From NCBI GenBank assembly GCA_015069695.1, contig JADCRZ010000001.1:62001-126000 (forward strand): a DNA stretch of 64,000 nucleotides, given 5' to 3'. Both the position numbers and the translations under genes were made by a program. The notes under the pieces were generated by a model that saw only the letters and a list, made by a program, of their open reading frames with translations, was not told the origin of the DNA and did not search any database. This DNA comes from Williamsia sp. Lineage in GTDB: Bacteria > Bacteroidota > Bacteroidia > Chitinophagales > Chitinophagaceae. Within the stretch, counting starts at the first letter, position 1. Every line of letters starts with the position of its first letter. This document shows positions 46,426 through 54,357 of this stretch, in pieces.

Positions 46426-47313
46426 ATGCTTGTTAAAAGAAATTTCCTGGCCATAAAACGTAAACACATGGGCGGATTGTTAATACTGGTGTTTATCTCG
46501 ATAATCTGCGTGGCTTTCAGTATAACCGGCAATAATGACTTTGACCTTGCCAGAAGGGAAATTTTGCTTCGACGGATCGGACATGAAATACTCCTTCAGT
46601 CGGGCGACAGTACATCACGGGTACTACCGGTCAAAAAGATCGCCGGAAATGAATACCAGATCAGTTTTGAAAATGCGTTTGCTTTTCAGCCCGAATCCCT
46701 GGTGAATACGACTCAGCGTTTGTTAGCCAAAGACCCGCTCGCGAGTGATTATGTTGTTAACGTACTGAACTGTGCCAATGCCAGTGTAGCCTACGGATAT
46801 GCTATATCAAGAAATAAGAAGGATGATATTGTGGCTTGTAAAGGAAGAAGGCAACCCATGGGGTGTTACATCATTGATATTAAGTTTAAACCGGCAGGAA
46901 TAATGACAAAGAATGGATTCCTTCTGGGCAGCCTGGCAGTTTTAGCCTTTGTTGGATTTATTTTTTTAAGGTCTGTTAAGCCGCGGAAGGTCTTACCTGA
47001 CACTCAGCATACCGGTATATTCACTTTAGGGTCCATGTCGTTCGACGTGGAGACTCGTAAGCTTATGATAAACGGAAAGACCATAGACTTGACCAGAACT
47101 GAAACCCGTGTACTACATATTTTCGCGTTGTCTCCTAATGAGGTTATAGATCGAAGCCGGCTGCAAAAAGAGATATGGGAAGATGAGGGTGTTATAGTAG
47201 GCCGCAGTCTGGATATGTTCATTTCAAAACTTAGAAAAAAACTGGAATTTGATCCGAACATCAAGATTGTTGTTATACGTGGCAAAGGATACAAGCTTGA
47301 AATTAGCGGTTAA
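46426..47313 (+). CDS. Membrane-anchored winged-helix regulator with periplasmic sensor (paralogue B)
   Basis: A 295-aa paralogue of the protein at 44240-45136 with the same layout: N-terminal helix (GGLLILVFISIICVAFSI), periplasmic domain with RRIGHEILLQSGDSTSRVLPV, ISFENAFAFQPESL and three Cys (LNCAN, ACKGR, GCYIIDIKF), second helix (GFLLGSLAVLAFVGFIFL), and an OmpR-type winged helix (DLTRTETRVLHIFALSPNEV, LQKEIWEDEGVIV, MFISKLRKKL, VIRGKGYKLEI). The shared DSTSRVLPVK and ISFEN motifs define the sensor domain. ATG 46426 is supported by the TGTAAA boxes just upstream. Ligand unknown. Confidence 0.85.
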   Translation: MLVKRNFLAIKRKHMGGLLILVFISIICVAFSITGNNDFDLARREILLRRIGHEILLQSGDSTSRVLPVKKIAGNEYQISFENAFAFQPESLVNTTQRLLAKDPLASDYVVNVLNCANASVAYGYAISRNKKDDIVACKGRRQPMGCYIIDIKFKPAGIMTKNGFLLGSLAVLAFVGFIFLRSVKPRKVLPDTQHTGIFTLGSMSFDVETRKLMINGKTIDLTRTETRVLHIFALSPNEVIDRSRLQKEIWEDEGVIVGRSLDMFISKLRKKLEFDPNIKIVVIRGKGYKLEISG

Positions 47314-47931
47314 GAAAAATTTCCCGCTCTGAACTGCTATTGCTGGAATTCATATGGCATTTGTAAAACGCTATAGTGACCTGCTCATGTGGTATATTGG
47401 AAAAAATATCCTTCATTCGCAAAGCGTACTAATATCGGAGCGGCTTCTCCGCAGCGTCTGCTAAAGGGACTTTTACGTTTACCCAAAGCTGGTAATTTGT
47501 ATTTCACTGTCTGTTTAATCATCTTTTATTGCTGAGCAAGTTTACCGCAAAAAAGTAAGTCTGGTTGTCGATGCCGAAAAAACTGTTGCCTTAGTTAAAG
47601 TCCGCCGAGCAATAAATTGTAAATCTAAGCAGACGGTTCGTTTTTTACAATGGCGTAAAACGGCCACAGCTTTGCGTTCGGCAGGGCATTTGAAAAACGT
47701 TCAGCCTGGAACTGCAGCCGATTAAATATGCTGAACTTGAAAATATGTTCTGCTGATCGTCTGTGTTCAGTCAGCCCGAATGTAGGTGATGGTAATATTG
47801 CTGATGAAGATATATCCACCGTCCATGCTGACGCAAAACTGAATGTTGCACGCTGCGGTCAAATTCATGAAATTCCGAATATTTTTTGAATGTTTTCTTC
47901 TGCATGTCTGGAAAACATCTTAGGAAGGTAG
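47314..47931. other. Gene-free stretch with repeat copy 4
   Basis: Contains the best-preserved copy of the diverged repeat at 47645-47728. Just upstream is a phrase, GGTTGTCGATGCCGAAAAA, that is similar to CGCTTGTCGATGCCGAAGAA at about 45554, suggesting a second recurring remnant. No gene, strong hairpin or RNA supported. Confidence 0.35.
47645..47728 (+). repeat. Diverged repeat family, copy 4
   Basis: Runs from TTACAATGGCGTAAAACGG to ACTGCAGCCGATTAA. Its core GGCAGGGCATTTGAAAA is shared with copy 2, and its ends with copy 3. All four copies are in the decayed 40-48 kb part of the window. Confidence 0.45.
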
Positions 47932-48225
47932 TCAATACAACCAAATCAGGCAGCCAACGCCTAACCGGCCGCCTCTTTTGAATTTAGTGGCCCCGCTGCC
48001 TACGGCCACTACTTTACCAATGATCTCATGACCCGGAACGCAGGGATACAAGGTGTTGCCCCAGTCGTTCTTTACCTGGTGCAGGTCTGAGTGGCATACG
48101 CCACAATACAGGATATCAATTTACACCTCGTCGTCTTTCGGTGTCTCCCTTTCAAAATCCATTCTTTTCAAGCTGCTGAGAATAGATCCACTTGCTCCAT
48201 ACCCTTTTGTTTTAATTTTTGCCAT
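47932..48225 (-). pseudogene. N-terminal remnant of a zinc alcohol dehydrogenase
   Basis: From ATG 48225 the frame reads MAKIKTKGYGAS and DFERETPKDDEV, then an in-frame TAA near 48121-48123. It continues [45 protein letters not shown] and stops at 47932. The Cys/His zinc-ligand motifs CGVCHSD and GHE of the MDR/YahK-like alcohol dehydrogenases are unmistakable, but the Rossmann half is lost and a nonsense codon interrupts the N-terminus. Non-functional. Confidence 0.85.
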
Positions 48226-48540
48226 CGTGTTTGTTTGAGGTGTTGTTTCAAATTTCTTCGCAGGAGCCTGCCTGATGCGCTGCACAGGACCAAACCCATG
48301 TTGTTGTTAATACAAATGGATGTAGGTGCAACCACCATGCCGGGGCTATGGACAGGTGTGACAGATACAACTCGGATATGCCATGTTTCTGACAAGGGTA
48401 CATTGTCCATAACAGGACAACTCTTGTGCGGAAACGAACAGACAATCTGTGCAGCAAGGTTGTATCCTTTTGTAAATCAGGGAGGTGTAAAATGGCATCG
48501 TTTTTTATTTCAAAAATCAACTCTATATTCCCATCAGCCC
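48226..48540. other. Gene-free stretch upstream of ConA-like protein
   Basis: About 315 bp between the ADH remnant start and the exported protein at 48541. No promoter, RNA or repeat could be supported. Some + strand phrases remain open but lack any protein-like pattern. Confidence 0.3.
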
Positions 48541-49248
48541 ATGTTTAGCATTTGCCTGAAGCCTGCCTCCCTCTTGCTGCACGTTGCGATCGTGGGTATA
48601 TTGCTGTCGTCATCCTGCTCCTTATTTGCCCAGGGTACGCATTTCGGCAACTATGGTCTGGAGCCCGTGGGGGTAAATATGTCGATTACAAACCTCAACG
48701 GCAAAAAGGCGGTAAGGGTGGCGAGAGATACAGCCACAAAGGGCGCCGATATGCCTACATTTGTGCGGCTGAACAACACCGATGATTTTAGCAACGGGAC
48801 CATTGAAGTAACGCTGTTGAGCCGGCTGCTGCCCACCGCGGATAGCAATGCAAGAGGGTTTGTCGGACTGGCATTCAGGATCAATAAAGACAACAGCAGG
48901 TTTGAATCTGTTTATATCAGGCCTACCAACGGAAGAGCGGAGGACCAGCTCCGCAGGAACCATTCCACACAATATTTTTCCTATCCTGATTACAAGTTCG
49001 ACAGGCTGCGGAGAGAAGCAGAGGGAAAATATGAATCTTATGCAGACATGGGATTGAATGAATGGATCAAAATGAAGATTGTAGTAAGAGGCGCCAAGGC
49101 CAGGCTCTATCTGAACAATAATCCGCAACCAATCCTGATCGTGAACGACCTGAAACTGGGTGCAGCCAACAGCGGTGCTGTAGGCCTTTTCGTAGATTCG
49201 GGTACCGATGCCTTTTTCCGGGATATTAAAGTGGTTAAGGAAAATTAA
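48541..49248 (+). CDS. Exported concanavalin A-like protein (DUF1080/3-keto-disaccharide-hydrolase-like fold)
   Basis: A 235-aa secreted protein: signal peptide (HVAIVGILLSSSCSLFAQG) then one jelly roll. Motifs are FSNGTIEVTLLSRLL, GFVGLAFRINKDNSRFESVYIRPTNGR, NEWIKMKIVVRGAKARLYLNN and SGAVGLFVDSGTDAFFRDI. The RFESVYIRPTNGR and GLFVD-TD-FFRDI pattern is that of the beta-sandwich in DUF1080-type proteins that act on or bind sugars. ATG 48541 is at the signal peptide. Followed by a hairpin terminator. Confidence 0.8.
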   Translation: MFSICLKPASLLLHVAIVGILLSSSCSLFAQGTHFGNYGLEPVGVNMSITNLNGKKAVRVARDTATKGADMPTFVRLNNTDDFSNGTIEVTLLSRLLPTADSNARGFVGLAFRINKDNSRFESVYIRPTNGRAEDQLRRNHSTQYFSYPDYKFDRLRREAEGKYESYADMGLNEWIKMKIVVRGAKARLYLNNNPQPILIVNDLKLGAANSGAVGLFVDSGTDAFFRDIKVVKEN

Positions 49249-49316
49249 TTAGGATCCGGGAGAAGGGGCAAAAGACTTCAGAAACCACCATCCTGCTTTT
49301 TTTGACATCCTGCATA

Positions 49317-49363
49317 AGGGCTACGGCCTATGTGCTGTCATGCTGCACATAGGCTGTAGCCCT
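49317..49363 (+). terminator. Hairpin downstream of ConA-like gene
   Basis: Arms AGGGCTACGGCCTATGTGC and GCACATAGGCTGTAGCCCT pair over 19 bases with one G-T pair; the loop is 9 bases. No clear U-tract follows, but the position, 70 bp after the stop of 48541-49248, suits a transcript end or mRNA-stabilising stem. Confidence 0.6.
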
Positions 49364-49381
49364 GTAAACTTGTAATCTAAT

Positions 49382-49624
49382 TTAATTGAGCATTGTACGC
49401 TGACTGACTAGACTTATGTCTGTTAGTAACTGAAACGCACCTGGAACGGCTGTCCCGTTTTGATATCCGGTAACAGGGATCGTTCCAAATAGAGTGCCGG
49501 CAACCTTTGTGGCATGCCGGAATATAAAGCTCTTTGAATTGAACGCATAGTCCCTTCTTTCAGGGGCATGGTCTGTCAAGTCGTTGATGCCTGTGGATTG
49601 ATCGGAATTGACGGCGCCAAACAC
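49382..49624 (-). pseudogene. Probable C-terminal gene remnant, family unknown
   Basis: From a GTG at 49624 the - strand reads VFGAVNSDQSTGINDLTDHA, PERRDYAFNSKSFIFRHATK and VAGTLFGTIPVTGYQNG, ending RTMLN at 49382. A TAG lies in frame four codons upstream, so there is no room for a signal or N-domain. The composition is protein-like and the codons typical, but I do not recognise a family. It may be an intact short gene or the end of a longer, lost one. Confidence 0.4.
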
Positions 49625-49787
49625 CCGGGATGTCTCCTATTGGGAAGACATTGGTAAAGGGTTCAACAAAGACTGTAGCTATGCCTGTTTTAAGGCGCAG
49701 AGAGAAATTCCGCTTCGCGTGTATACTTTCCCGATCTCGCAATATGGTGGACGCCTGTTTGTGATTCTTTTGCAGAAAAAACAAGAG

Positions 49788-52208
49788 ATGAAACGTTTGT
49801 ATACTTTGTTTTGCTTTTTTCTTTGTTTCGCAACCGCTGCCTTTGCCCAAAAAGCTGCACTGAGCGGTAAGGTGACAACTGTGGATGGAAGCCCGGCCGT
49901 TAACGTAACAGTGAGCCTGAAAGGCACCAACAAGTCGGTTACATCCGGTGAAAACGGATCTTTTACCATCCTACATGTGAAGCCTGGTGCTTATACACTC
50001 ATCGTTTCACATGTTGGTCTGCAAACGCAGGAAAAAGCCGTACATGTTACTGATGGAGAAACAATTCAGCTAAACCTGACACTTTCCGAAAGTTCCCGCC
50101 AGCTGGAGGATATCATTATCAATGGAAGAAAGAGTGTAAACAGCAAGCCTGTTACTGTAGGCAAGTCGGGACTTTCCCCGATGGATATACCCCAGAGCAT
50201 TGCCATCATCAATGCCGAAACAATCCGCGACCAGCAGATGAACAGGTTGAGTGATGTTATGAAAAATGTGAATGGCGTAGCATACGGAGAGAACAGGGGA
50301 TCTGTGAATGAAACCTTTTTTGCCCGCGGGTACAGCCTGGGTGGAAACAATGTATTGAAGAACGGGGCGAGAACATCTACGGGCGGAATACCGGAAGCCA
50401 GCACGCTGGAATCTGTAGAAGTATTAAAAGGAAGTGCTGCATTGCTGTACGGAGGGGTAACGGGCGGTGCGGTTGTGAACCTGGTAACAAAGAAACCAAA
50501 ATTTGAATGGGGCGGTGAAGCTTCCATGAGAGCAGGAAGCAACAACCTCTATAAACCGACGCTTGATTTTTATGGCCCCATCAGCAACAAGCTTGCATTC
50601 CGGGTGATTGGTACCTACGAAAAGGCAGACAGCTACCGGGATGTTGTAAAAACCAAGCGCTTCTATGTCAACCCATCCTTGCTTTATAAGTTCTCCGGCA
50701 GAACAGAATTGATTGTTCAGGGTGATTACCTGAAAAGTGATTATACGCCTGATTTTGGTATTGGCAGTGTGGGCAATAAAATTTCTCCTGTTGGAAGAAA
50801 TGCCTTTTTGAATACCCTGTGGGCCTATAATAATACCAGTACAACCACCACACAGGCAAACCTGACGCATAAGTTCAGCGAAAAATGGAAGCTGAATGCA
50901 CTGGCTTCCCAGCAAACCTATACCCGGGATTATTTCGGTGCTGAACGGCCGGCTGCTAATGCAGCAGGAATGGCAGCAAGAAACCTGACCCGCTCAAAAT
51001 CAAAGGAATACACTTACAACGAGCAACTGAATATAACCGGTGCCTTCAAGACAGGCCGGATCAACCACACGGTATTGATAGGAGCAGATGCCGACCAGTC
51101 CAGAACAACTGCCAGCGGTTTTGCATATGCACCCGGCAGCAAAGCGTTGTATGACAGTATAAACATCCTGAATCCTGCTACGTACAACACGCATGCTGAG
51201 ATACCGCAGACGTATATTATAACCAATACGCTCACGCCGATCATCCGCGCAGGCGCTTTTGTACAGGACCTGATTGCTATAACAGACAAGTTCAAAGTTC
51301 TTGCCGGTGTTAGGTGGACTTACCAGAGAACATCTGCAACAACAATAGATTCTGTACTGAAGAATAAGCAAGTAAGAGGAACTGCAGCTCCTAAAACGGA
51401 TAAAGCATTCTCTCCCAAATTCGGCTTGATCTATCAGCCACTGAAGTCTACCTCTGTATATGTTAGCTACGCAAATAATTTCACCTCCAATTCAGGATTG
51501 AACGTTGCCACGAACGCGCCGATGGGGCCCTCAATTATTGATCAGTACGAGGCAGGCATAAAGAATGATTTCTTTGATGGCAAGCTCTCAGCGAATGTTA
51601 CCTGGTATAAGATCGTCAACAACAGGTTTGCTCAAACGGCCCTGTTTAATGCTGCCGGAGCTCCCAACGGGGATGCCAATTTAAAAGAGTTCAGCGGTAA
51701 GACTGCCAGTGATGGGATTGAGGTGGATTTGTCTGGTACGATTGTAAAAGGCCTGAACTTCATAGCAGGTTACAGCTATAATTACATGCGGTATACCGAA
51801 ACGCGCAACGAAGTAAAAGACAATACCGGAAGAGTGATTGCTGCCGGTGGAATTGTTGAAGGAGAGCGCCTGGTTGGAACAACCAAGAATACAGCCAACG
51901 GAACCGTGTTTTATACATTCAGTTCCGGTGCAGTGAAAGGCTTAAAGCTGGGTGCTTCTGCGTATTACACCGGCAAGCGCTTTGGCGGATTTAATACCAG
52001 CAAAACACCCTCGGCACGTGCAGGGCTGATCCTGTTGGATGGCTTTACGACGTTTGATCTTTCTGCTGGCTACGCTTACAAGCGGATATCCGTGCTGGCC
52101 AAGCTGTCTAATATTTCAAACGAGATCAATTATTTCGTTCACGAAAACTACAGCGTCAACCCGATCGCCCCCAGGCAGTTGATTGCTACCCTGGCATACA
52201 AGTTTTAG
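49788..52208 (+). CDS. TonB-dependent siderophore receptor with carboxypeptidase-regulatory-like domain
   Basis: An 806-aa outer-membrane receptor. ATG 49788 begins a signal peptide (MKRLYTLFCFFLCFATAAFA). Residues about 22-105 are a beta-sandwich domain (LSGKVTTVDGSPAVNVTVSL). The plug follows (SPMDIPQSIAIINAETIRDQ, GVAYGENRGSVNETFFARGY, VEVLKGSAALLYGGVTGGAV) and a 22-strand barrel ends with NPIAPRQLIATLAYKF. PMDIPQSI and the final LAYKF are typical of FhuE/FecA-like siderophore receptors. It imports ferric siderophores using TonB. The longer frame to 49608 is not needed. Followed by a strong terminator. Confidence 0.93.
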   Translation: MKRLYTLFCFFLCFATAAFAQKAALSGKVTTVDGSPAVNVTVSLKGTNKSVTSGENGSFTILHVKPGAYTLIVSHVGLQTQEKAVHVTDGETIQLNLTLSESSRQLEDIIINGRKSVNSKPVTVGKSGLSPMDIPQSIAIINAETIRDQQMNRLSDVMKNVNGVAYGENRGSVNETFFARGYSLGGNNVLKNGARTSTGGIPEASTLESVEVLKGSAALLYGGVTGGAVVNLVTKKPKFEWGGEASMRAGSNNLYKPTLDFYGPISNKLAFRVIGTYEKADSYRDVVKTKRFYVNPSLLYKFSGRTELIVQGDYLKSDYTPDFGIGSVGNKISPVGRNAFLNTLWAYNNTSTTTTQANLTHKFSEKWKLNALASQQTYTRDYFGAERPAANAAGMAARNLTRSKSKEYTYNEQLNITGAFKTGRINHTVLIGADADQSRTTASGFAYAPGSKALYDSINILNPATYNTHAEIPQTYIITNTLTPIIRAGAFVQDLIAITDKFKVLAGVRWTYQRTSATTIDSVLKNKQVRGTAAPKTDKAFSPKFGLIYQPLKSTSVYVSYANNFTSNSGLNVATNAPMGPSIIDQYEAGIKNDFFDGKLSANVTWYKIVNNRFAQTALFNAAGAPNGDANLKEFSGKTASDGIEVDLSGTIVKGLNFIAGYSYNYMRYTETRNEVKDNTGRVIAAGGIVEGERLVGTTKNTANGTVFYTFSSGAVKGLKLGASAYYTGKRFGGFNTSKTPSARAGLILLDGFTTFDLSAGYAYKRISVLAKLSNISNEINYFVHENYSVNPIAPRQLIATLAYKF

Positions 52209-52230
52209 TACATCCTATTGATGTAAGCTG

Positions 52231-52269
52231 CAGGAGGCTATCTCGAATAACTTTTGAGATAGCCTCCTG
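52231..52269 (+). terminator. Intrinsic terminator after TonB receptor
   Basis: Perfect 14-base arms CAGGAGGCTATCTC and GAGATAGCCTCCTG, loop of 11 bases, followed by TATTTTC. It lies 23 bp after the receptor stop and ends that transcription unit. Confidence 0.85.
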
Positions 52270-52612
52270 TATTTTCAGCGGGGACAGGGATTTTCACGCC
52301 CGGTATTCCACAGGGGAGAAGGAAATGAGAATTTGTATTCGGGCTAAAGATCGGCAACAGGTTGGTTCATTCCTGTAGGGCGCCGGACCAGGAAACTGCC
52401 AGGATAGCGTTGATCTTGAGGTTGTCACGGTTTTTTAACCATTGTTTCCGGTATGGTACTGGAACAACCCAAAAAAACTTTCATAGCAAGGGATGATGCA
52501 GGCATCAAAAAAGGATTTATCTTTTATTCCTGGAGGCACCGCTTTGCCGCTCACGTATCTTAGCCGTTGTACGCAAATTGGTTTCAACAGTTATAATACG
52601 AAAACAGACTTT
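52270..52612. other. Gene-free leader of the cassette-like region
   Basis: No gene or repeat is supported in 343 bp. A frame in phase with the next gene is open to 52493 but its residues look random, so the downstream start at 52613 is preferred. The boundary between the conserved TonB locus and the run of orphan genes falls here. Confidence 0.35.
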
Positions 52613-53068
52613 ATGGATGATAGGCCAAATGATGAAACAGAGAGAAGAGTGGAAACAGTTCAGTATAGAACTCAACACCCCATCCCTCCGAGCTCACGTG
52701 TAGTGACACCGTTCAAATCTATCCAGGAGTGGCTACAGTTCCTTTGTGAACACGAGCACCATTCCGAACCGGTTTCGGAATACATGATTGCTTTTTCGGA
52801 ACCGCCACGTGTACTCGCATATTTGGTGGGACGCAACCATGGCATTGAACAAGGTGTGCCGGTTACACGTATTGTTTTTCAGCCTAAGCAATATATGTGG
52901 TTTAAACTGCCAACGAAAAAATACGGAGGACTGACCAGACAGCAATTAGTTGAAAAAATACATTCTGAACTGAAAGAATTTTTTACAACGGAACAATTCA
53001 AGAAGTCTTTTTTAGCACGTGGGTACAACATAAGCACAAACTTTCAAGAAGATATTTGGTCGCTGTGA
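52613..53068 (+). CDS. Orphan protein, 151 aa, first of cassette-like array
   Basis: Not recognised. ATG 52613 begins MDDRPNDETERRVETVQYRT, a hydrophilic start. The rest is a compact mixed fold: SIQEWLQFLCEHEHHSEPVS, EYMIAFSEPPRVLAYLVGRN, VTRIVFQPKQYMWFKLPTKK and a helical C-terminus (QQLVEKIHSELKEFFTTEQF). No signal peptide or membrane segment. First of the run of short + strand genes to 60636; 235 bp of untranslated sequence follows it. Confidence 0.65.
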   Translation: MDDRPNDETERRVETVQYRTQHPIPPSSRVVTPFKSIQEWLQFLCEHEHHSEPVSEYMIAFSEPPRVLAYLVGRNHGIEQGVPVTRIVFQPKQYMWFKLPTKKYGGLTRQQLVEKIHSELKEFFTTEQFKKSFLARGYNISTNFQEDIWSL

Positions 53069-53303
53069 CAATGCGTACAACATTGGGTTTTCTGCTGTGG
53101 CGGGCCGAAGTGCAAGCAATCAACAACAGCAACGCTAATCAGCAGGAGTTCCGGCAGACGAAATGCAGGTAAACAGCGATTGTAAACATCACCCTCCTTA
53201 ACTTTATTCAGCTGCGGTTCAGGGCTGGACGTTTATTGAATACCGCCACAACAGAAGGCCCTGCCCTTTAGCGGTAATTGGACAAAATTATAACATTAAC
53301 TAA

Positions 53304-53825
53304 ATGACTTTCAGCTTTCGATTTTTAATGTTGTGTTTTTCTACCGTGTTTGTAAATGCTTGTACAGATAATACAAATAAAAAGTCGGCTACACAGGACA
53401 CGACTTTGCAGACAAAAAGTGTTGTACAACAGAAATATTCTGATAAGACTAAAAAAATTCTCAATAAGCTAATATGGACAACTGACTTTGACACAGCGAA
53501 ACATGATTTTGTTTTAATAAAAAATCGAGAAGTAAATCCTGATACATTGATACCGCAGAAAATAATAGACGAAATAAATTCTGTTGAAGCTTCCATATTC
53601 CTTCAATTGGAAAAGGTCTCACATGACACGATATATGTTTCTATTCCAGACAGTTATTATTTGACAGAACGAATTGGAACATCTGGCGCAAGCAACTACA
53701 TGGCTTATACGACATTTAGTTTGACAGAATTAAAAGGGATAAAATATGTGCACTATGATTTTGAAGAAGGCGAACATTTATCACCGGGAACAATGACCCG
53801 TAACAACTACAAAAATTACCGCTAA
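53304..53825 (+). CDS. AT-rich small lipoprotein, 173 aa
   Basis: Not recognised. MTFSFRFLMLCFSTVFVNAC is a lipoprotein signal (Cys20). The mature part is hydrophilic and rich in Lys, Thr and Asp, ending GEHLSPGTMTRNNYKNYR. Base composition is noticeably more AT-rich than the neighbouring TonB and Sus genes (many AAA/ATA/TTT codons), a sign of foreign origin. The stop codon TAA is itself part of the recurrent CCGCTAACA tail at 53819. Confidence 0.68.
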   Translation: MTFSFRFLMLCFSTVFVNACTDNTNKKSATQDTTLQTKSVVQQKYSDKTKKILNKLIWTTDFDTAKHDFVLIKNREVNPDTLIPQKIIDEINSVEASIFLQLEKVSHDTIYVSIPDSYYLTERIGTSGASNYMAYTTFSLTELKGIKYVHYDFEEGEHLSPGTMTRNNYKNYR

Positions 53826-53883
53826 CAAGTGCATTTGCAATAGCATGGTTGGACATTGGAGCAATAGACTGCAAATCGATTTT
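53819..53883 (+). repeat. Recurrent gene-tail element, copy A
   Basis: Begins CCGCTAACAAGTGCATTTGC across the stop of 53304-53825 and continues GTTGGACATTGGAGCAATAG, ACTGCAAATCG. GTTGGAC fits GTTRRRY, the conserved core of integron attC sites, but the opposite core is not perfect. Related copies: 54136, 55104, and partial ones at 55480 and 59430. Confidence 0.5.
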
Positions 53884-54037
53884 CGGCTATGTTGTCAGCA
53901 GACATAGCGCTGTTTATCATTAGTTATTATCTTCAACTTCAGTTTTTCATTTGGGCATTTGTGCCAGGCTGACAATTCACTAATTCCATGCCATCGCAAA
54001 TGCTTCACCGTCGGTGGCAATACAAACTGCACGATCG

Positions 54038-54126
54038 TGAGATGGCCCAATTTTAACGGACACAAAATTCCATAAAGTGTGTGTAAATTTATGGAATTTT
54101 GTGTCCGTTAAAATTGGGCCATCTCA
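54038..54126. mobile_element. 89-bp palindromic MITE-like element
   Basis: Two perfect 39-base arms (54038-54076 and 54088-54126) face each other around an 11-base centre (GTGTGTGTAAA). The arm begins TGAGATGGCCCAATTTTAAC and goes on with GGACACAAAATTCC. The TGA...GGCCC...GGACAC pattern resembles IS3-family terminal repeats (inference). No transposase is in the window. A target duplication could not be identified. Confidence 0.7.
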
Positions 54127-54135
54127 GACATACTG

Positions 54136-54195
54136 CCGCTAACACTGATATTGCCAATGGCAGGGCTTGACATAGAAGCAATGAGCAGCAGTGAT
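54136..54195 (+). repeat. Recurrent gene-tail element, copy B
   Basis: CCGCTAACACTGATATTGCC then GCTTGACATAGAAGCAATGA. It sits just right of the palindromic element, without an intact gene ahead of it, suggesting that the element landed between a tail and its neighbour or that a cassette gene was lost. Clearly related to copies A and C. Confidence 0.45.
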
Positions 54196-54221
54196 TCTTC
54201 TGTACTGTGGGGCGGGCCCCG

Positions 54222-54340
54222 GTGAATAAATCTCCGCTTTGGCTCTTAATATTTATCTTTAATAAAAAGCCTGGCTGCGGTTCCGGCGAACGGAAACAAA
54301 TTCTGCGACATCGGCGATACCTGTTCGTTGTGCGGTAACA
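54222..54340 (+). repeat. Long diverged repeat, copy 1 (of two)
   Basis: Starts GAATAAATCTCCGCTTTGGC and runs to about TGTGCGG. The first 45 bases are close to 58679-58725 (GAATAAATCTTCTCTTTAG onward) and the rest aligns more weakly. Both copies stand directly upstream of an orphan gene (54358 and 58846), so it may be promoter or cassette-junction sequence. Confidence 0.5.
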
Positions 54341-54357
54341 AAAAAAACGTTGCGATC

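Noticed and set aside
48091-48540. In-frame extension of the ConA-like protein upstream to 48091
   Set aside because: The extension overlaps the ADH remnant and reads as random residues; the signal peptide at 48541 marks the real start.
53819-53883. Calling the tail a proven integron attC site
   Set aside because: GTTGGAC fits GTTRRRY, but the opposite RYYYAAC core is imperfect (CGCTAAC), and no integrase is in the window.
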